64,000 nucleotides of DNA from Desulfotalea sp. (GTDB lineage Bacteria > Desulfobacterota > Desulfobulbia > Desulfobulbales > Desulfocapsaceae), in assembly GCA_002733995.1 (NCBI GenBank), contig NVXR01000008.1, forward strand, positions 1 through 64,000. The letters are read 5' to 3'. The position numbers and the translations under genes are program-made. Of the stretch, positions 1-9,191 are shown in pieces (position 1 is the stretch's first letter; the number at the start of each line of letters is the position of its first letter). The notes below the pieces were generated by a model. That model was given only the letters and a program-made list of their open reading frames with translations. It was not told the origin of the DNA and ran no database searches.

Positions 1-33
1 TCAATATTCTGGCACGTGAGGAGTTATAAATGT

Positions 34-1122
34 TTACGAAAGCCTCATTTGTAATAGTGTGTTATTTCGGGCGGATACGGTCACATCGGGAATAGCTGTT
101 AAATTATCAAAGTAAAAATATAACCATCCATAAAAAATATCGTTCCAGCGGTCTATTTCAAACATGTCTCCCGCTGATTTATCTTGCTGGATTATCTTAT
201 TAATTTTACTTAACAGCAAATCCTGTATACGTGTAGTTTCAATCTTCGGAATATCAAATGGAACTTGAATAATTTTTTCTAAATAATCACGGCCAGATTG
301 TTTACCGTCAGTTAACTTGTCTTCTACTAAATCACGCTGAAAAATAAGTAAAAACACAACTTTAGGAAATCCAAGATTTGCCTTAATAAGTTGAAATACC
401 ATTCTTAATTGAGCGGATGTAAGGCGATCTAAGTCATCCATTACAACAATTAGTGATGAAGATCGCTCTGATAACAATGAAGTTAACTCTTGTCTAATGT
501 CACTTAAACTTTGTTCTTTTCCTTGAGCTGATGCTTCGGCATTCCCACTAAATCCATTTAGTAACTTTGCCCCCCATTTTAATATCGCAGCCCAAGTTGC
601 CAATCCCCCTAGAATAAATGTACTAGTCGTTTCAACCCATAATTCATCAGAAACGTTCCCCCCTATCCCAACTACTGTTGCTACAACAAAAAGGATGGGT
701 AAAGCATCAGAAATCCCAGTTAGAATAGATTTCCCATTATTTAAATAGTAGCCATATTTTTTAAGACTAGCGGAAAGTTTTTTACCGGATTCACTTTTAT
801 CAATTTGGCCTATCGATTTTGATATTTCCTGAAAGAATGACGCTGTTATTTGGTCTTGTGCGGCCCATTCCCAAGGTAAAAACTCTACAATATTAGGATT
901 AATGTCAGACAAGTTATTCAACTTTGATATAGCCATATTTTTTATTGATGATTTTCCTGAACCCCAATCTCCATGTAATGCTACGACGAGACTGTCATTT
1001 CCATGCCAACTAGAAATAGCATCAGCTAAATCTTCGGAAAACCCTGCTCTACCAAGCAGATCTTCTTTAATTTGTGTAATGGGTCTATCAGATGAAAACC
1101 CATATAAATCTTTTGAATTCAT
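34..1122 (-). CDS. KAP family P-loop NTPase, C-terminus probably truncated
   Basis: KAP-type NTPases are membrane-associated ATPases often found in accessory or mobile regions. The 362-residue product has a Walker A (GDWGSGKSS, residues 51-59). Two hydrophobic segments at about 133-155 and 163-185 are inserted before the Walker B region (VVMDDLDRL, about 226-234), which is the KAP layout. The following QRDLVEDKL and EKIIQVPFDIP segments are also typical. The last ~25 residues after YFDNL do not resemble the usual RDxxRxxN helix that follows in this family, and the protein is short for it. A frameshift or terminal truncation near positions 60-110 is therefore likely. Starts at ATG 1122. The role is unknown; phage defence or membrane signalling would be guesses. 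Confidence 0.8.
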   Translation of the reverse strand: MNSKDLYGFSSDRPITQIKEDLLGRAGFSEDLADAISSWHGNDSLVVALHGDWGSGKSSIKNMAISKLNNLSDINPNIVEFLPWEWAAQDQITASFFQEISKSIGQIDKSESGKKLSASLKKYGYYLNNGKSILTGISDALPILFVVATVVGIGGNVSDELWVETTSTFILGGLATWAAILKWGAKLLNGFSGNAEASAQGKEQSLSDIRQELTSLLSERSSSLIVVMDDLDRLTSAQLRMVFQLIKANLGFPKVVFLLIFQRDLVEDKLTDGKQSGRDYLEKIIQVPFDIPKIETTRIQDLLLSKINKIIQQDKSAGDMFEIDRWNDIFYGWLYFYFDNLTAIPDVTVSARNNTLLQMRLS

Positions 1123-2632
1123 ACTCTATCCTAGAGAATATAACGCCGCAAATAACTGCCAGGCGGATATTCACGAACACCGTTAAACAGATATTAAGGT
1201 TTGTCATACCAGGCTATTAAAAAACACGGAAGTAAGGCATCCAAGTTAATTTACATTGTTATGCATTAATAATATTTCGATTTATTCGATAAAATTAGTT
1301 TATCCATATCATGGTAAGTTATGTTACTGATTTCCTGAGCCTGCGACACCCTCTATTTCAGACAATGGCAGTTGAGTCTACAGGAAACAAAAGCCCCGTT
1401 AATGACATCAAAGAGGATCAGTAAGTACCTGAATCTAAAAACACCCATACTACAAAAAACACATTAAATCAAGTAGATTACAGAGCTGTCAAGTCTGAAA
1501 TTTTGATCGTTTCTTCGGATTTGTATTCCCATATACAACCCAGACCAGATGGCACAGACTGGACTAAAGTGTTCGATGGGTTCCAAAGCACTATTAAGAT
1601 GCGGCATTACTCTTGTAAGACTTTGCAAGAGTAATCAGGATGGACACGAAGATTTCAGACTAATCCGCACCCAATCAAAACAAGATTTTGAATGCCCTAT
1701 TGTCTTTGTTCCGCGACGTATGTGATAAGAGGATTGGTAAGATTACCAGCAAGGGTGTAGTGGTGTTTTCCACTACGATCAGTTGGAAAAGAGATATAAA
1801 AACGCTGCAAGAGGCACTTGTTTGGCAGTGTTTTGTTCCAACAAAAACATTTACAAATGTAATTAAGGCGACCAAACAGACAGCCACCTCTATTGTGAAG
1901 TTGCTAGCGATCCTGACTATCCGATGATTGCAATCCGAAAAGAGATATTCCACTATTGAGTGAACAGTAGACCAACGCACTGGAAGCCTTTCTAAGAAAG
2001 GGATCGTTAACCATACCTCTAGCACCAAGGCCTAGAAACAATACAGAGGCTGTGGAATCCAAGCTGTTTCCTTGCGGTCGTTGTGTGGACATTACAGGAC
2101 TACTAATATTTGCGTATGAATCGACGATGGCAGAAGTCTTTGCAGACTAGGTTAGAAAAAAGTATCTCCAGTTCAAGGAGGAATATGCCCCCATGGATAA
2201 TTGGCCCACCTATTAGCGAGCTTCCCGAGTGCAGAGCTCCAATGCGAAGTAATGAAGACCTAGCCGAGCAGAGTGTACATTGTGACAACAACAGCCTTTA
2301 ATGCGGAGCTGGAGGCCTTGTTGGATCAATAGTGGTCATAGGCGGTAGGTGTGAAAATAAATTTGATCTTATCGAGGGACGGGTTGAACGAGAAGTAATT
2401 GTAGGAGGTTTGGCGCAATGACAGGCTGATGGAGGTACTGGTTTGGTCTTTTAAAAAAGATGTGTATGCCGGATTGGGTTCGCCTTCACCGTCATAACAG
2501 CTAGTGGAGAGAACCGACTCAATATGGCACATATGGTTGATATCATGAGTATAAAAGAAAAAAGGTGTAATCATAGCAAGAGCTATAATTACACCTTTTG
2601 GGCAGTACATAGAACTATTCGAAATATTGTTA
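1123..2632. other. 1.5 kb stretch with no intact gene, possibly decayed coding sequence
   Basis: No open frame here has a convincing start, ribosome site or recognisable motif. Reading the plus strand between about 1310 and 2300 gives short protein-like pieces in shifting frames broken by many stops, as expected of an old pseudogene. I could not identify a parent family. The piece next to the KAP gene may be part of the same accessory insertion. The purC terminator lies at its right end. Confidence 0.4.
2551..2598 (-). terminator. Rho-independent terminator downstream of purC
   Basis: An inverted repeat, AAAGGTGTAAT (from 2561) with ATTACACCTTT (to 2598), encloses a short partly paired loop. 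On the minus strand it is followed by a T-rich run (complement of 2551-2563). It lies about 35 bases past the purC stop, so it ends the purC transcript. Confidence 0.85.
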
Positions 2633-3523
2633 TTACGAACAGATTTTTTGTTGTGCTTCAAGGTATCTCGCCTTGGTTTTTTCGATAATATCAGCTGGAA
2701 GCTTTGGTGCTGGAGCAGTTTTATCCCAGTCTAGAGTCGATAGGTAGTCTCTTAAGAACTGTTTATCAAAACTTGGCTGGGGTTTACCTGGGGTATATTC
2801 ATCCATAGGCCAAAAACGTGATGAATCAGGGGTCAACACCTCATCGATTAGAATAAGTCGTCCATCGACCTCGCCCAATTCAAATTTTGTGTCGGCAATG
2901 ATAATACCTTTAGTTTTGGCAAAGTCAGCGGCCTTTTCATACAAGGCAATTGATATTTGTGCTATTTGATTGGCTCTTTCCACGCCAACAATATTCCTCA
3001 TTTCTTCAAGAGAGATATTTTCATCGTGATCCCCAATGTCGGCCTTTGTGGAGGGAGTAAACAACACTTCGGGGAATTTATCAGATTCTTGCATATTCTC
3101 TGGAAGCTGAAAACCACAAACATTGGTATCTTTTTTATACGCACTCCAGAAGGAGCCAGAGATATAGCCTCTAACAATACACTCTATAGGAAGAGGTTTG
3201 GTCTTTTTAACTAGCATAGAGCGACCACGTAGCTCTTCGGCATAAGGCTTACAGACCTCTGGATATTCTTCGACAGAGGCAGTGATCAAATGATTTTCAA
3301 CAATGTCTCCCAGTAAATCAAACCAAAACAGTGACAGTTCGGTGAGAACTGCACCTTTACCAGGAATAGGATCTTCCAGTATCACATCGTACGCTGAAAG
3401 TCGATCGGAGGCGACCATCAACAGTTTGTCATCATGGCCCGGGATCTCATACATGTCACGAACCTTACCTCTATGCTTCAGGATAAGATTTGGAAAATCA
3501 GTTGTTTTAACTACATTGGTCAT
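2633..3523 (-). CDS. purC: Phosphoribosylaminoimidazole-succinocarboxamide synthase (SAICAR synthetase)
   Basis: Cytoplasmic purine enzyme: it joins CAIR and aspartate with ATP to make SAICAR, the eighth step of IMP synthesis in the AIR-carboxylating route. The 296-residue product shows the family landmarks: the N-terminal HRGKVRDMYE nucleotide loop, the SDRLSAYDV segment, ECIVRGYISGS in the middle, and the IADTKFELG and DEVLTPDSSRFWP C-terminal motifs. Its length fits the ~300-residue type. ATG at 3523 is preceded by AAGGAG at good spacing. It stands alone with its own terminator; purM is 30 kb away in this window, so the purine genes are scattered. Firm assignment. Confidence 0.97.
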   Translation of the reverse strand: MTNVVKTTDFPNLILKHRGKVRDMYEIPGHDDKLLMVASDRLSAYDVILEDPIPGKGAVLTELSLFWFDLLGDIVENHLITASVEEYPEVCKPYAEELRGRSMLVKKTKPLPIECIVRGYISGSFWSAYKKDTNVCGFQLPENMQESDKFPEVLFTPSTKADIGDHDENISLEEMRNIVGVERANQIAQISIALYEKAADFAKTKGIIIADTKFELGEVDGRLILIDEVLTPDSSRFWPMDEYTPGKPQPSFDKQFLRDYLSTLDWDKTAPAPKLPADIIEKTKARYLEAQQKICS

Positions 3524-3931
3524 TTCTCGTTTCTCCTTGAATGTCTGTCACATAAATTTTTCTTCCAAACTGCAAAATATATAGCAGAAAGACTTTTCGT
3601 CTTCTTCCTGCTTTACAGCCCTTGAGCCGAGGGCAAACTTAGAATTATTTTCAATAGGAACCCTGCACTTAAACTCTGTAGTACAATGATAGCAGCGCCT
3701 ATTTGTCTTTAACCGTCGCAACCAGCACGTCATCCCTGGGACGGACGTGACCTTCACATTCTCTACCCATGCTACGCACCTACTACTCCGCTATACAATT
3801 CACCAATCCCCTCACCTAACTTCGGAAGTAGGTATTCGTCTAAGAGTAGACTCGCTTCTATAAATTGGCAACCGCAACGGCATTAAAAAAACAACAAAGA
3901 AGAGGGGCCGTTTCAGCCAGTAACCATATTT
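3524..3931. other. Intergenic region between purC and the ubiA-type gene
   Basis: Both flanking genes are on the minus strand. Apart from the purC ribosome site at the left edge I see no supported gene, repeat or terminator here. Short open frames on either strand lack starts with ribosome sites and known motifs. Confidence 0.5.
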
Positions 3932-4792
3932 TTAAAGCGTTGCAAGAGACAACCAGGTTGCAAGAAAAAGAGTAATACTAATAAAACCATTCATGGAAAA
4001 GAATGATGCATTGATGCGCGAAAGATCTTCAGGTCTAACTAATATATGCTGATATAACAGAGCCCCAGAGGTAAGAACAATGCCGATGTAATAAAATATA
4101 TTCAGACCCTGGCTCAAACCGGTGGCAGTAAACAGAACAAAAGCGAGACAATGAAAAAATCCTGCTAGTCTAAAAGCATTTTTCTTACCGAGCTTTGCAG
4201 GAAGTGAGTACAGTCCTTTTTTTTTGTCGAATTCTGCATCCAAACAACCATAAATGGTATCAAATCCAGCTACCCAAAAAAGTACTCCAATAGAAAGGAC
4301 AAAAGGATAATCTACAAAACTGTTGCGTACAGCAATCCACCCGCCAAGCGGTGAAAAGGCAAGAGCGACACCAAGTACGAGGTGACAAAACGATGTAAAT
4401 CTTTTGGTAACTGAATAAAACAGCGTCAAACCAAGTGCAAAAGGGGCAAGAATGAGAGTCAGTTGGTTAAGATTATAGCAGGCAAAGAAGAAGATACCAC
4501 TGGCGACAGCAACCATGGCCCATGCCTCAAAAAGACTTACCTTTCCGGCCGGAATAGCTCTTGTTGCAGTACGCGGGTTTTCCTTATCGAACTTATAATC
4601 AATAATCCGATTAAAGCCCATTGCACTTGTTCTAGCCCCTACCATTGCCAGAATCACCCAGCAAAGAGTTGTAAATTCGGGGAATCCGCGGGATGCGAGA
4701 AATGCACCTGTGAGGGCAAAAGGCAAGGCGAACAGGGTTAGTTTAAACTGGATCATCTCCAGCAAGGTGCTAATCTTTTTAATAATAGACAT
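3932..4792 (-). CDS. mqnP: UbiA-family prenyltransferase of the futalosine menaquinone pathway (MqnP-like)
   Basis: Integral membrane prenyltransferase, expected to attach the polyprenyl chain to the 1,4-dihydroxy-6-naphthoate product of the futalosine route. The 286-residue protein is almost entirely hydrophobic helices. It has both Asp-rich UbiA motifs: NRIIDYKFDKENPRT at about residues 60-75, and the second motif in GFDTIYGCLDAEFDKKK at about 175-192. The start lies 3 bases past the ubiX stop, so it is very likely co-translated with ubiX and mqnA. UbiA (4-hydroxybenzoate prenyltransferase) is the alternative by sequence alone; the mqn neighbours favour MqnP. Confidence 0.88.
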   Translation of the reverse strand: MSIIKKISTLLEMIQFKLTLFALPFALTGAFLASRGFPEFTTLCWVILAMVGARTSAMGFNRIIDYKFDKENPRTATRAIPAGKVSLFEAWAMVAVASGIFFFACYNLNQLTLILAPFALGLTLFYSVTKRFTSFCHLVLGVALAFSPLGGWIAVRNSFVDYPFVLSIGVLFWVAGFDTIYGCLDAEFDKKKGLYSLPAKLGKKNAFRLAGFFHCLAFVLFTATGLSQGLNIFYYIGIVLTSGALLYQHILVRPEDLSRINASFFSMNGFISITLFLATWLSLATL

Positions 4793-4795
4793 CAG

Positions 4796-5359
4796 TTACC
4801 ATCGTTTTCGGTTTGGTATATCAATGCCAAGCTGATCCGCAAGACGCCAAGCGTAAGTTTCTGCCGCGGCCTCCAGACTTTTTGGCTTGAGATAGTAGCT
4901 TGGCATAGTCGGACAGAGAATGGCTCCCGCATCGTGGACCGCAAGCATATTCAAAAGATGTGTCCTGTTGAGTGGTGTTTCCCGGACCGCAAGGACAAGC
5001 CTTTTTCGTTCTTTGAGCATGACATCAGCTGAACGCTGTATAAGGTTGATGGACATACCGCCTGCAATGGAAGCAAGTGTGCCCATGGTACAGGGAAGGA
5101 TTAACATTGAAGTATAATCACTCGAACCAGATGCAGGGGATGCGGCCATATCGTTAATATCATACCACTTTGATACGCCATCCAAATCTTGTGGTACCAG
5201 TGACTGTTCCATACTGAGAACCTTCTCACCGGCTGAAGAACAGATCCCATGTACAGTAATATCTAAGCCGGACAGAGCTTTAAGAAAGCCTTTTAAGAAA
5301 AGCATTCCACTCGCACCGGTGACCCCGAGAAGAAGTTTATGTGAACTTGCTTGATTCAT
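4796..5359 (-). CDS. ubiX: UbiX-type flavin prenyltransferase
   Basis: Makes prenylated FMN from FMN and dimethylallyl phosphate, the cofactor of UbiD-type decarboxylases. In futalosine clusters such a pair removes the carboxylate from the menaquinone precursor. The 187-residue product has the N-terminal GVTGASGM nucleotide loop, the SSDYTSMLILPCTMGTLASI region, and the conserved RSADVMLKERKRLVLAVRETPLN segment (family pattern KERRxLVLxxRETP). It lies 19 bases after mqnA and 3 before the UbiA-type gene. No UbiD-like partner is in this window. Confidence 0.92.
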   Translation of the reverse strand: MNQASSHKLLLGVTGASGMLFLKGFLKALSGLDITVHGICSSAGEKVLSMEQSLVPQDLDGVSKWYDINDMAASPASGSSDYTSMLILPCTMGTLASIAGGMSINLIQRSADVMLKERKRLVLAVRETPLNRTHLLNMLAVHDAGAILCPTMPSYYLKPKSLEAAAETYAWRLADQLGIDIPNRKRW

Positions 5360-5378
5360 GTGCTGTATATCCCTGATG

Positions 5379-6239
5379 CTACTCTTGGTTCATTTTTGCA
5401 AACATCTTTAACGGAAGTGCTTTATCACTTATGGTTCCCCTTTTGATCAATATCTCAAAAAAGGTTTCCAGTGCCTTACACTTTTGAGGCGCAAGATCGT
5501 ACTGAATAGCTTCGAGGTAATCTCGGCATTTTTGCTTAGAAAGAGGAATTCTGATGGCGGCAATTTCACAAATATGGTCAAGATCCGCCGTACCTTCATC
5601 CCTGCAACGCAACAATTCCCGATGTATTTCGGCAAGTAGCTCTGGTTGATTCCGGCTAAACTCTTCACGCACCGCACATACAGCATAAACAAATGGTAGG
5701 CCAGTTTTTCGCTTCCAGATATCCCCTAAATCAAACTGGTACAGATAGGTCGCACTCTCAACAAGACGCAGTGCATCATCGCCAATAGCAAGAACCGCTT
5801 TAAACTCTTTATGGTCGGCTAAAAGAATATCTCCAGTGTGATATGTTGGTATCACATTGTTAAATTCTTCCAGGATAACCTTTACAAGCTGGACCGAGGT
5901 ATCAGATTGTGCGGTGAGCAAGACATCGGCACCGTCCAATTGGTCAATTGGCACATGGGAGAGCAAAACGACCGAGGCGACAGGGCCATTTGCGCTTATT
6001 GAAAGTCCCGAAAGGATTTTATAATCCTCAGGATGTTTTGCATATTCAAAGCAGGAAACAAAGCCTAAATCAATGGCACCTTTTTCCAGTTTTTTGTTAA
6101 GAACGGCTGGTGTGCCCTCAACAAGAATCCAATCCTCTCTTTTAACACTACTCTTCCATTTTTCATGAATGGGTGCTGTGTTAAGGTAATTGACCATCCC
6201 TATCCTGGCGACGTATTCCTTTGACTGTTCCATAGACAT
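5379..6239 (-). CDS. mqnA: Chorismate dehydratase (MqnA), first futalosine-pathway enzyme
   Basis: Dehydrates chorismate to 3-enolpyruvyl-benzoate, the substrate joined to SAM by MqnE. The 286-residue protein has a periplasmic-binding-protein-like fold. It shows the diagnostic N-terminal RIGMVNYLNTAPI motif (about residues 12-24) and the IDLGFVSCFEYA stretch. Two ATGs compete: 6239, and 6233 two codons in. AAGGAAT sits only about 3 bases from the first and about 8 from the second, so 6233 may be the real start. It heads the mqnA-ubiX-ubiA operon and is separated from mqnC by about 730 non-coding bases. Confidence 0.92.
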   Translation of the reverse strand: MSMEQSKEYVARIGMVNYLNTAPIHEKWKSSVKREDWILVEGTPAVLNKKLEKGAIDLGFVSCFEYAKHPEDYKILSGLSISANGPVASVVLLSHVPIDQLDGADVLLTAQSDTSVQLVKVILEEFNNVIPTYHTGDILLADHKEFKAVLAIGDDALRLVESATYLYQFDLGDIWKRKTGLPFVYAVCAVREEFSRNQPELLAEIHRELLRCRDEGTADLDHICEIAAIRIPLSKQKCRDYLEAIQYDLAPQKCKALETFFEILIKRGTISDKALPLKMFAKMNQE

Positions 6240-6965
6240 ATTCCTTAATTACTCCTGGAGCTCTATAACAATTGCTGATTCCATTCGATTTTTTCCGGTC
6301 CGCCGTATGTCATTAACATGTTTAATAAATCACTCTCATTATTGCAATTAATAATTATTTTGACAACACATGTAAAAAGACATTTTTGTCCAATAGATAT
6401 GGTATCACAATCGATACCACATAAAGGTCTGGAACGAGGAGCTTGCCAACACAAATACTTTTGCGCCCTAGCTCCTCATCGACATACCGACAAGAATGGT
6501 CACAACATTAGCTATAGCGTTGTAACTGTTTTGTAAAAGTTTTTTTATTTTCAACCAGAAGTCCTCTTCTAAGACAACTTCATGGTTTCAATAACCATTT
6601 TATATTTTCGCTAGAGCTGCGCAGAGCATCTGCTCAACAGCAATACACTGCATTTCAATCCAAGCGATAACTGTTTTATTTAGATTCAGAGGGGTATCCG
6701 AGGTGAAAGACGTGGCGACTCAAGGTAGATATGAGTCCTTAAGTTGCGTTGGCATCAAAACGGCTATACCTTCAATAATCGTTTTAATAGCTGTACATGA
6801 TTGAGGTTGTTAGTACTCCATCGTCACTCATCTGAAATAGGCCCAGGCTAGTATTTGCATCTACCCATGGAGAACCCAGTGCTGCTCGGACCCCATGACA
6901 CTGTGACATGACAAAAATCTTCATAATCCGGAAGGGTTGTTCAGAACATCACTCCGGATATGCTA
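6240..6965. other. Intergenic gap splitting the menaquinone genes
   Basis: About 730 bases lie between mqnC and mqnA, all flanking genes being on the minus strand. I see no supported gene, no tRNA and no clear terminator. The gap probably carries the mqnA promoter on the minus strand, but I could not pick a convincing -35/-10 pair. Confidence 0.45.
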
Positions 6966-8021
6966 TTAATTTACCAGGCTATAATCCATTAGACGCTGTC
7001 TAGGGGTAAAACCTGCGTCACGTACTAACCTTTTAATCTCTTGCTCTGAAAGACGAAAACTTACACCGGCAGCAGCAACAACATTTTCTTCAATCATGGT
7101 GCTGCCGAAGTCATTTGCACCAAATGCTAAAGATAACTGAGCAATCTTAGGGCCTTGTGTTACCCAGGAAGCCTGGATATTATCAATATTGTCTAGGTAG
7201 ATCCGAGACAAAGCGAGGGTCCTGAGATACTCGAACCCACTTGTCTTCTCGACGTCAGCAAAGGCCGTATTATCCGGTTGAAACGGCCATGGAATAAAGG
7301 CTGTAAAGCCATGGGTTTCATCCTGAGTGGTCCGTATTCGTCGTAGATGTTCAAGCCTCTCTTCCCTGGTTTCAACATGACCAAACATCATAGTCGCAGT
7401 CGTGCGCAAACCCAGCTCGTGGGCAGTTGTCATCACTTTCAGCCACTCGTCAGCAGAACATTTTTTTGGTGCAGTAAGTTGTCTCACCCTGTCGGAGAGA
7501 ATTTCGGCTCCCCCCCCGGGAATAGATCCCAGTCCCGCATCCATGAGCCTTTTAATAACATCCTGAATTGACAGATCTGAGATTTGAGCGAAATGATGAA
7601 TTTCAGGAGGAGAAAAGCCATGTACATGAATCCCTGTCTCTCGCATAAAACGGATCATTTTCTCATAATACTCAAGAGGCAGGTCGGGGTGTAAGCCGCC
7701 TTGGAGTAAGATTTGTGTGCCCCCAAGGTCCTGGGTCTCTTTAATCTTTTGGCCGATTTCTTCAAAGCTGAGTAAATATCCCTCTTTATCACCAGGGGCC
7801 TTAAAAAAAGCACAAAACTTACAGGCTGACACACAGATATTGCTATAATTTATGTTACGATCAACCACATAGGTAACATTCTTTTCGGTGTGCTTTCGGC
7901 GACGAACGGTATCCGCAAGAAACCCCAGAGTGTGAAAATCTGCAGTTTTGTCCAAAATTCGATAATCATCATCACTTACACGCACATTAGCGATAACTTT
8001 GTCGATAATTTTCTGCATCAT
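6966..8021 (-). CDS. mqnC: Cyclic dehypoxanthinyl futalosine synthase (MqnC)
   Basis: Radical SAM enzyme that closes the second ring of the naphthoate skeleton in the futalosine pathway. The 351-residue product carries the [4Fe-4S] motif CxxxCxxC (Cys 63, 67, 70), the QGGLHPDL segment, and the MqnC signature WVTQGPKIAQLSLAFGANDF followed by EENVVAAAG. That signature separates it from its paralogue MqnE next door, which reads HMAGA here. ATG at 8021 follows the mqnE stop by 18 bases, so mqnE-mqnC is one transcript. Confidence 0.94.
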   Translation of the reverse strand: MMQKIIDKVIANVRVSDDDYRILDKTADFHTLGFLADTVRRRKHTEKNVTYVVDRNINYSNICVSACKFCAFFKAPGDKEGYLLSFEEIGQKIKETQDLGGTQILLQGGLHPDLPLEYYEKMIRFMRETGIHVHGFSPPEIHHFAQISDLSIQDVIKRLMDAGLGSIPGGGAEILSDRVRQLTAPKKCSADEWLKVMTTAHELGLRTTATMMFGHVETREERLEHLRRIRTTQDETHGFTAFIPWPFQPDNTAFADVEKTSGFEYLRTLALSRIYLDNIDNIQASWVTQGPKIAQLSLAFGANDFGSTMIEENVVAAAGVSFRLSEQEIKRLVRDAGFTPRQRLMDYSLVN

Positions 8022-8039
8022 ACTGTCAGCCCCATATCG

Positions 8040-9146
8040 TTAACTGAATACTTCAATATTATTGTATAAGGTATCTCTTTCGACCGGTATTCTACCAGCT
8101 TCTTTAATCAACCGAACCAATGTTTTACTCCCTATAGCCTGCTCTGTTTCAGCGCCCGCCATATGGGTTATCACTTCTTCCTTAACCGTTCCATCCATGT
8201 CATCTGCTCCAAAAGAGAGCGCAAGCTGAGCGATTTTAGGTCCTATCATGACCCAGTAGGCCTTAATATGAGGGAAATTATCAAGAAAGAGTCTTGCGAC
8301 TGCAATATTTTTCAGGTCACTTATGCCCGTTGTCTTTGAGATATGAGACATCTTGGTATTCTGAGGATGAAAGGCCAAGGGGATAAAGGCAAGAAAGCCA
8401 TTGGTTTCATCTTGGGTTTCGCGCAAAGCGGCGAGGTGCTCCAAGCGCTCCTCAATGGTCTCAATATGCCCATACAACATGGTTGCATTGGTGTTTAGCC
8501 CCTGCCTATGTGCAATTTTAGAAATCTCGAGCCACTCGTTGCCTGAAATTTTCTTTTCGCAGGTTATCTCTCTGATTCTGGTACTAAAAACCTCAGCACC
8601 ACCACCAGGTAAAGAGCCAAGGCCCGCAGCGCGCAACAGTTCAAGGGTGGCTGCAACAGACTTCCCTGCAAGACCTGCAAGGTGAGCAATCTCAACACAG
8701 GTAAAGGCCTGGATATGGATTTCGGGTTTTACTTCTTTAATACCTTTGAGGATTTCAATATAATATTCAAAGGGGAGGTCAGGGTGGATACCACCAACCA
8801 TATGAACTTCAGAAATAGGCTCACTGAGTCTCTCTCTGACCTTCTGCTTTACATCCTCAACACTCATTTCATAGGCAAGGTCTGAATCTTTTTCACAGCC
8901 AAAAGCACAGAACTTACATAGATTTGTACAGATATTGGAGTAGTTAATGTGCTGATTGTAGATAAAATAGGTGTTGTCACCATTCTTACGGTTTCTAACG
9001 ATATTTGCGAGGTATCCAAGAGATAAGATATCGTCACACTCATAAAGTCTTTTACCGTCATCAAGACTTAATCGTTCCTCAGCCTTTACTTTGTCGAGGA
9101 TGTTCCCAAGCCCTCTTTCACGAATTATTTTTTCCACAATCAACAA
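8040..9146 (-). CDS. mqnE: Aminofutalosine synthase (MqnE), radical SAM
   Basis: Joins 3-enolpyruvyl-benzoate to the adenosyl part of SAM, giving aminofutalosine, the step after MqnA. The 368-residue product has CxxxCxxC (Cys 73, 77, 80 from the first start), MVGGIHPDLPFEYY, and the MqnE-type end GPKIAQLALSFGADDMDG with THMAGA. The start is unclear. There is no ATG near the N-terminus; the candidates are TTG 9146, TTG 9143 and GTG 9137, none with an evident ribosome site, and 9146 falls in the T-run of the terminator after the sigma gene. Conserved sequence begins soon after, so the start must be close to these. Confidence 0.92.
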   Translation of the reverse strand: MLIVEKIIRERGLGNILDKVKAEERLSLDDGKRLYECDDILSLGYLANIVRNRKNGDNTYFIYNQHINYSNICTNLCKFCAFGCEKDSDLAYEMSVEDVKQKVRERLSEPISEVHMVGGIHPDLPFEYYIEILKGIKEVKPEIHIQAFTCVEIAHLAGLAGKSVAATLELLRAAGLGSLPGGGAEVFSTRIREITCEKKISGNEWLEISKIAHRQGLNTNATMLYGHIETIEERLEHLAALRETQDETNGFLAFIPLAFHPQNTKMSHISKTTGISDLKNIAVARLFLDNFPHIKAYWVMIGPKIAQLALSFGADDMDGTVKEEVITHMAGAETEQAIGSKTLVRLIKEAGRIPVERDTLYNNIEVFS

Positions 9147-9170
9147 AAAAGCCGAGTTATTAACCCGGCT
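9145..9170 (-). terminator. Terminator between the sigma-factor gene and mqnE
   Basis: On the minus strand, GCCGGG and CTCGGC (one G-U pair) form a hairpin around UUAAUAA, followed at once by six T's (complement of 9145-9150). Sequence and strand fit a Rho-independent terminator for the sigma-factor gene. It is unusual in that its T-run overlaps the candidate mqnE start codon. Confidence 0.8.
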
Positions 9171-9191
9171 TAATATTTATAGTATTTGAGA

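Noticed and set aside
2326..2661. 111-codon minus-strand frame overlapping the end of purC
   Set aside because: It spans the purC terminator and overlaps purC; there is no motif and no ribosome site.
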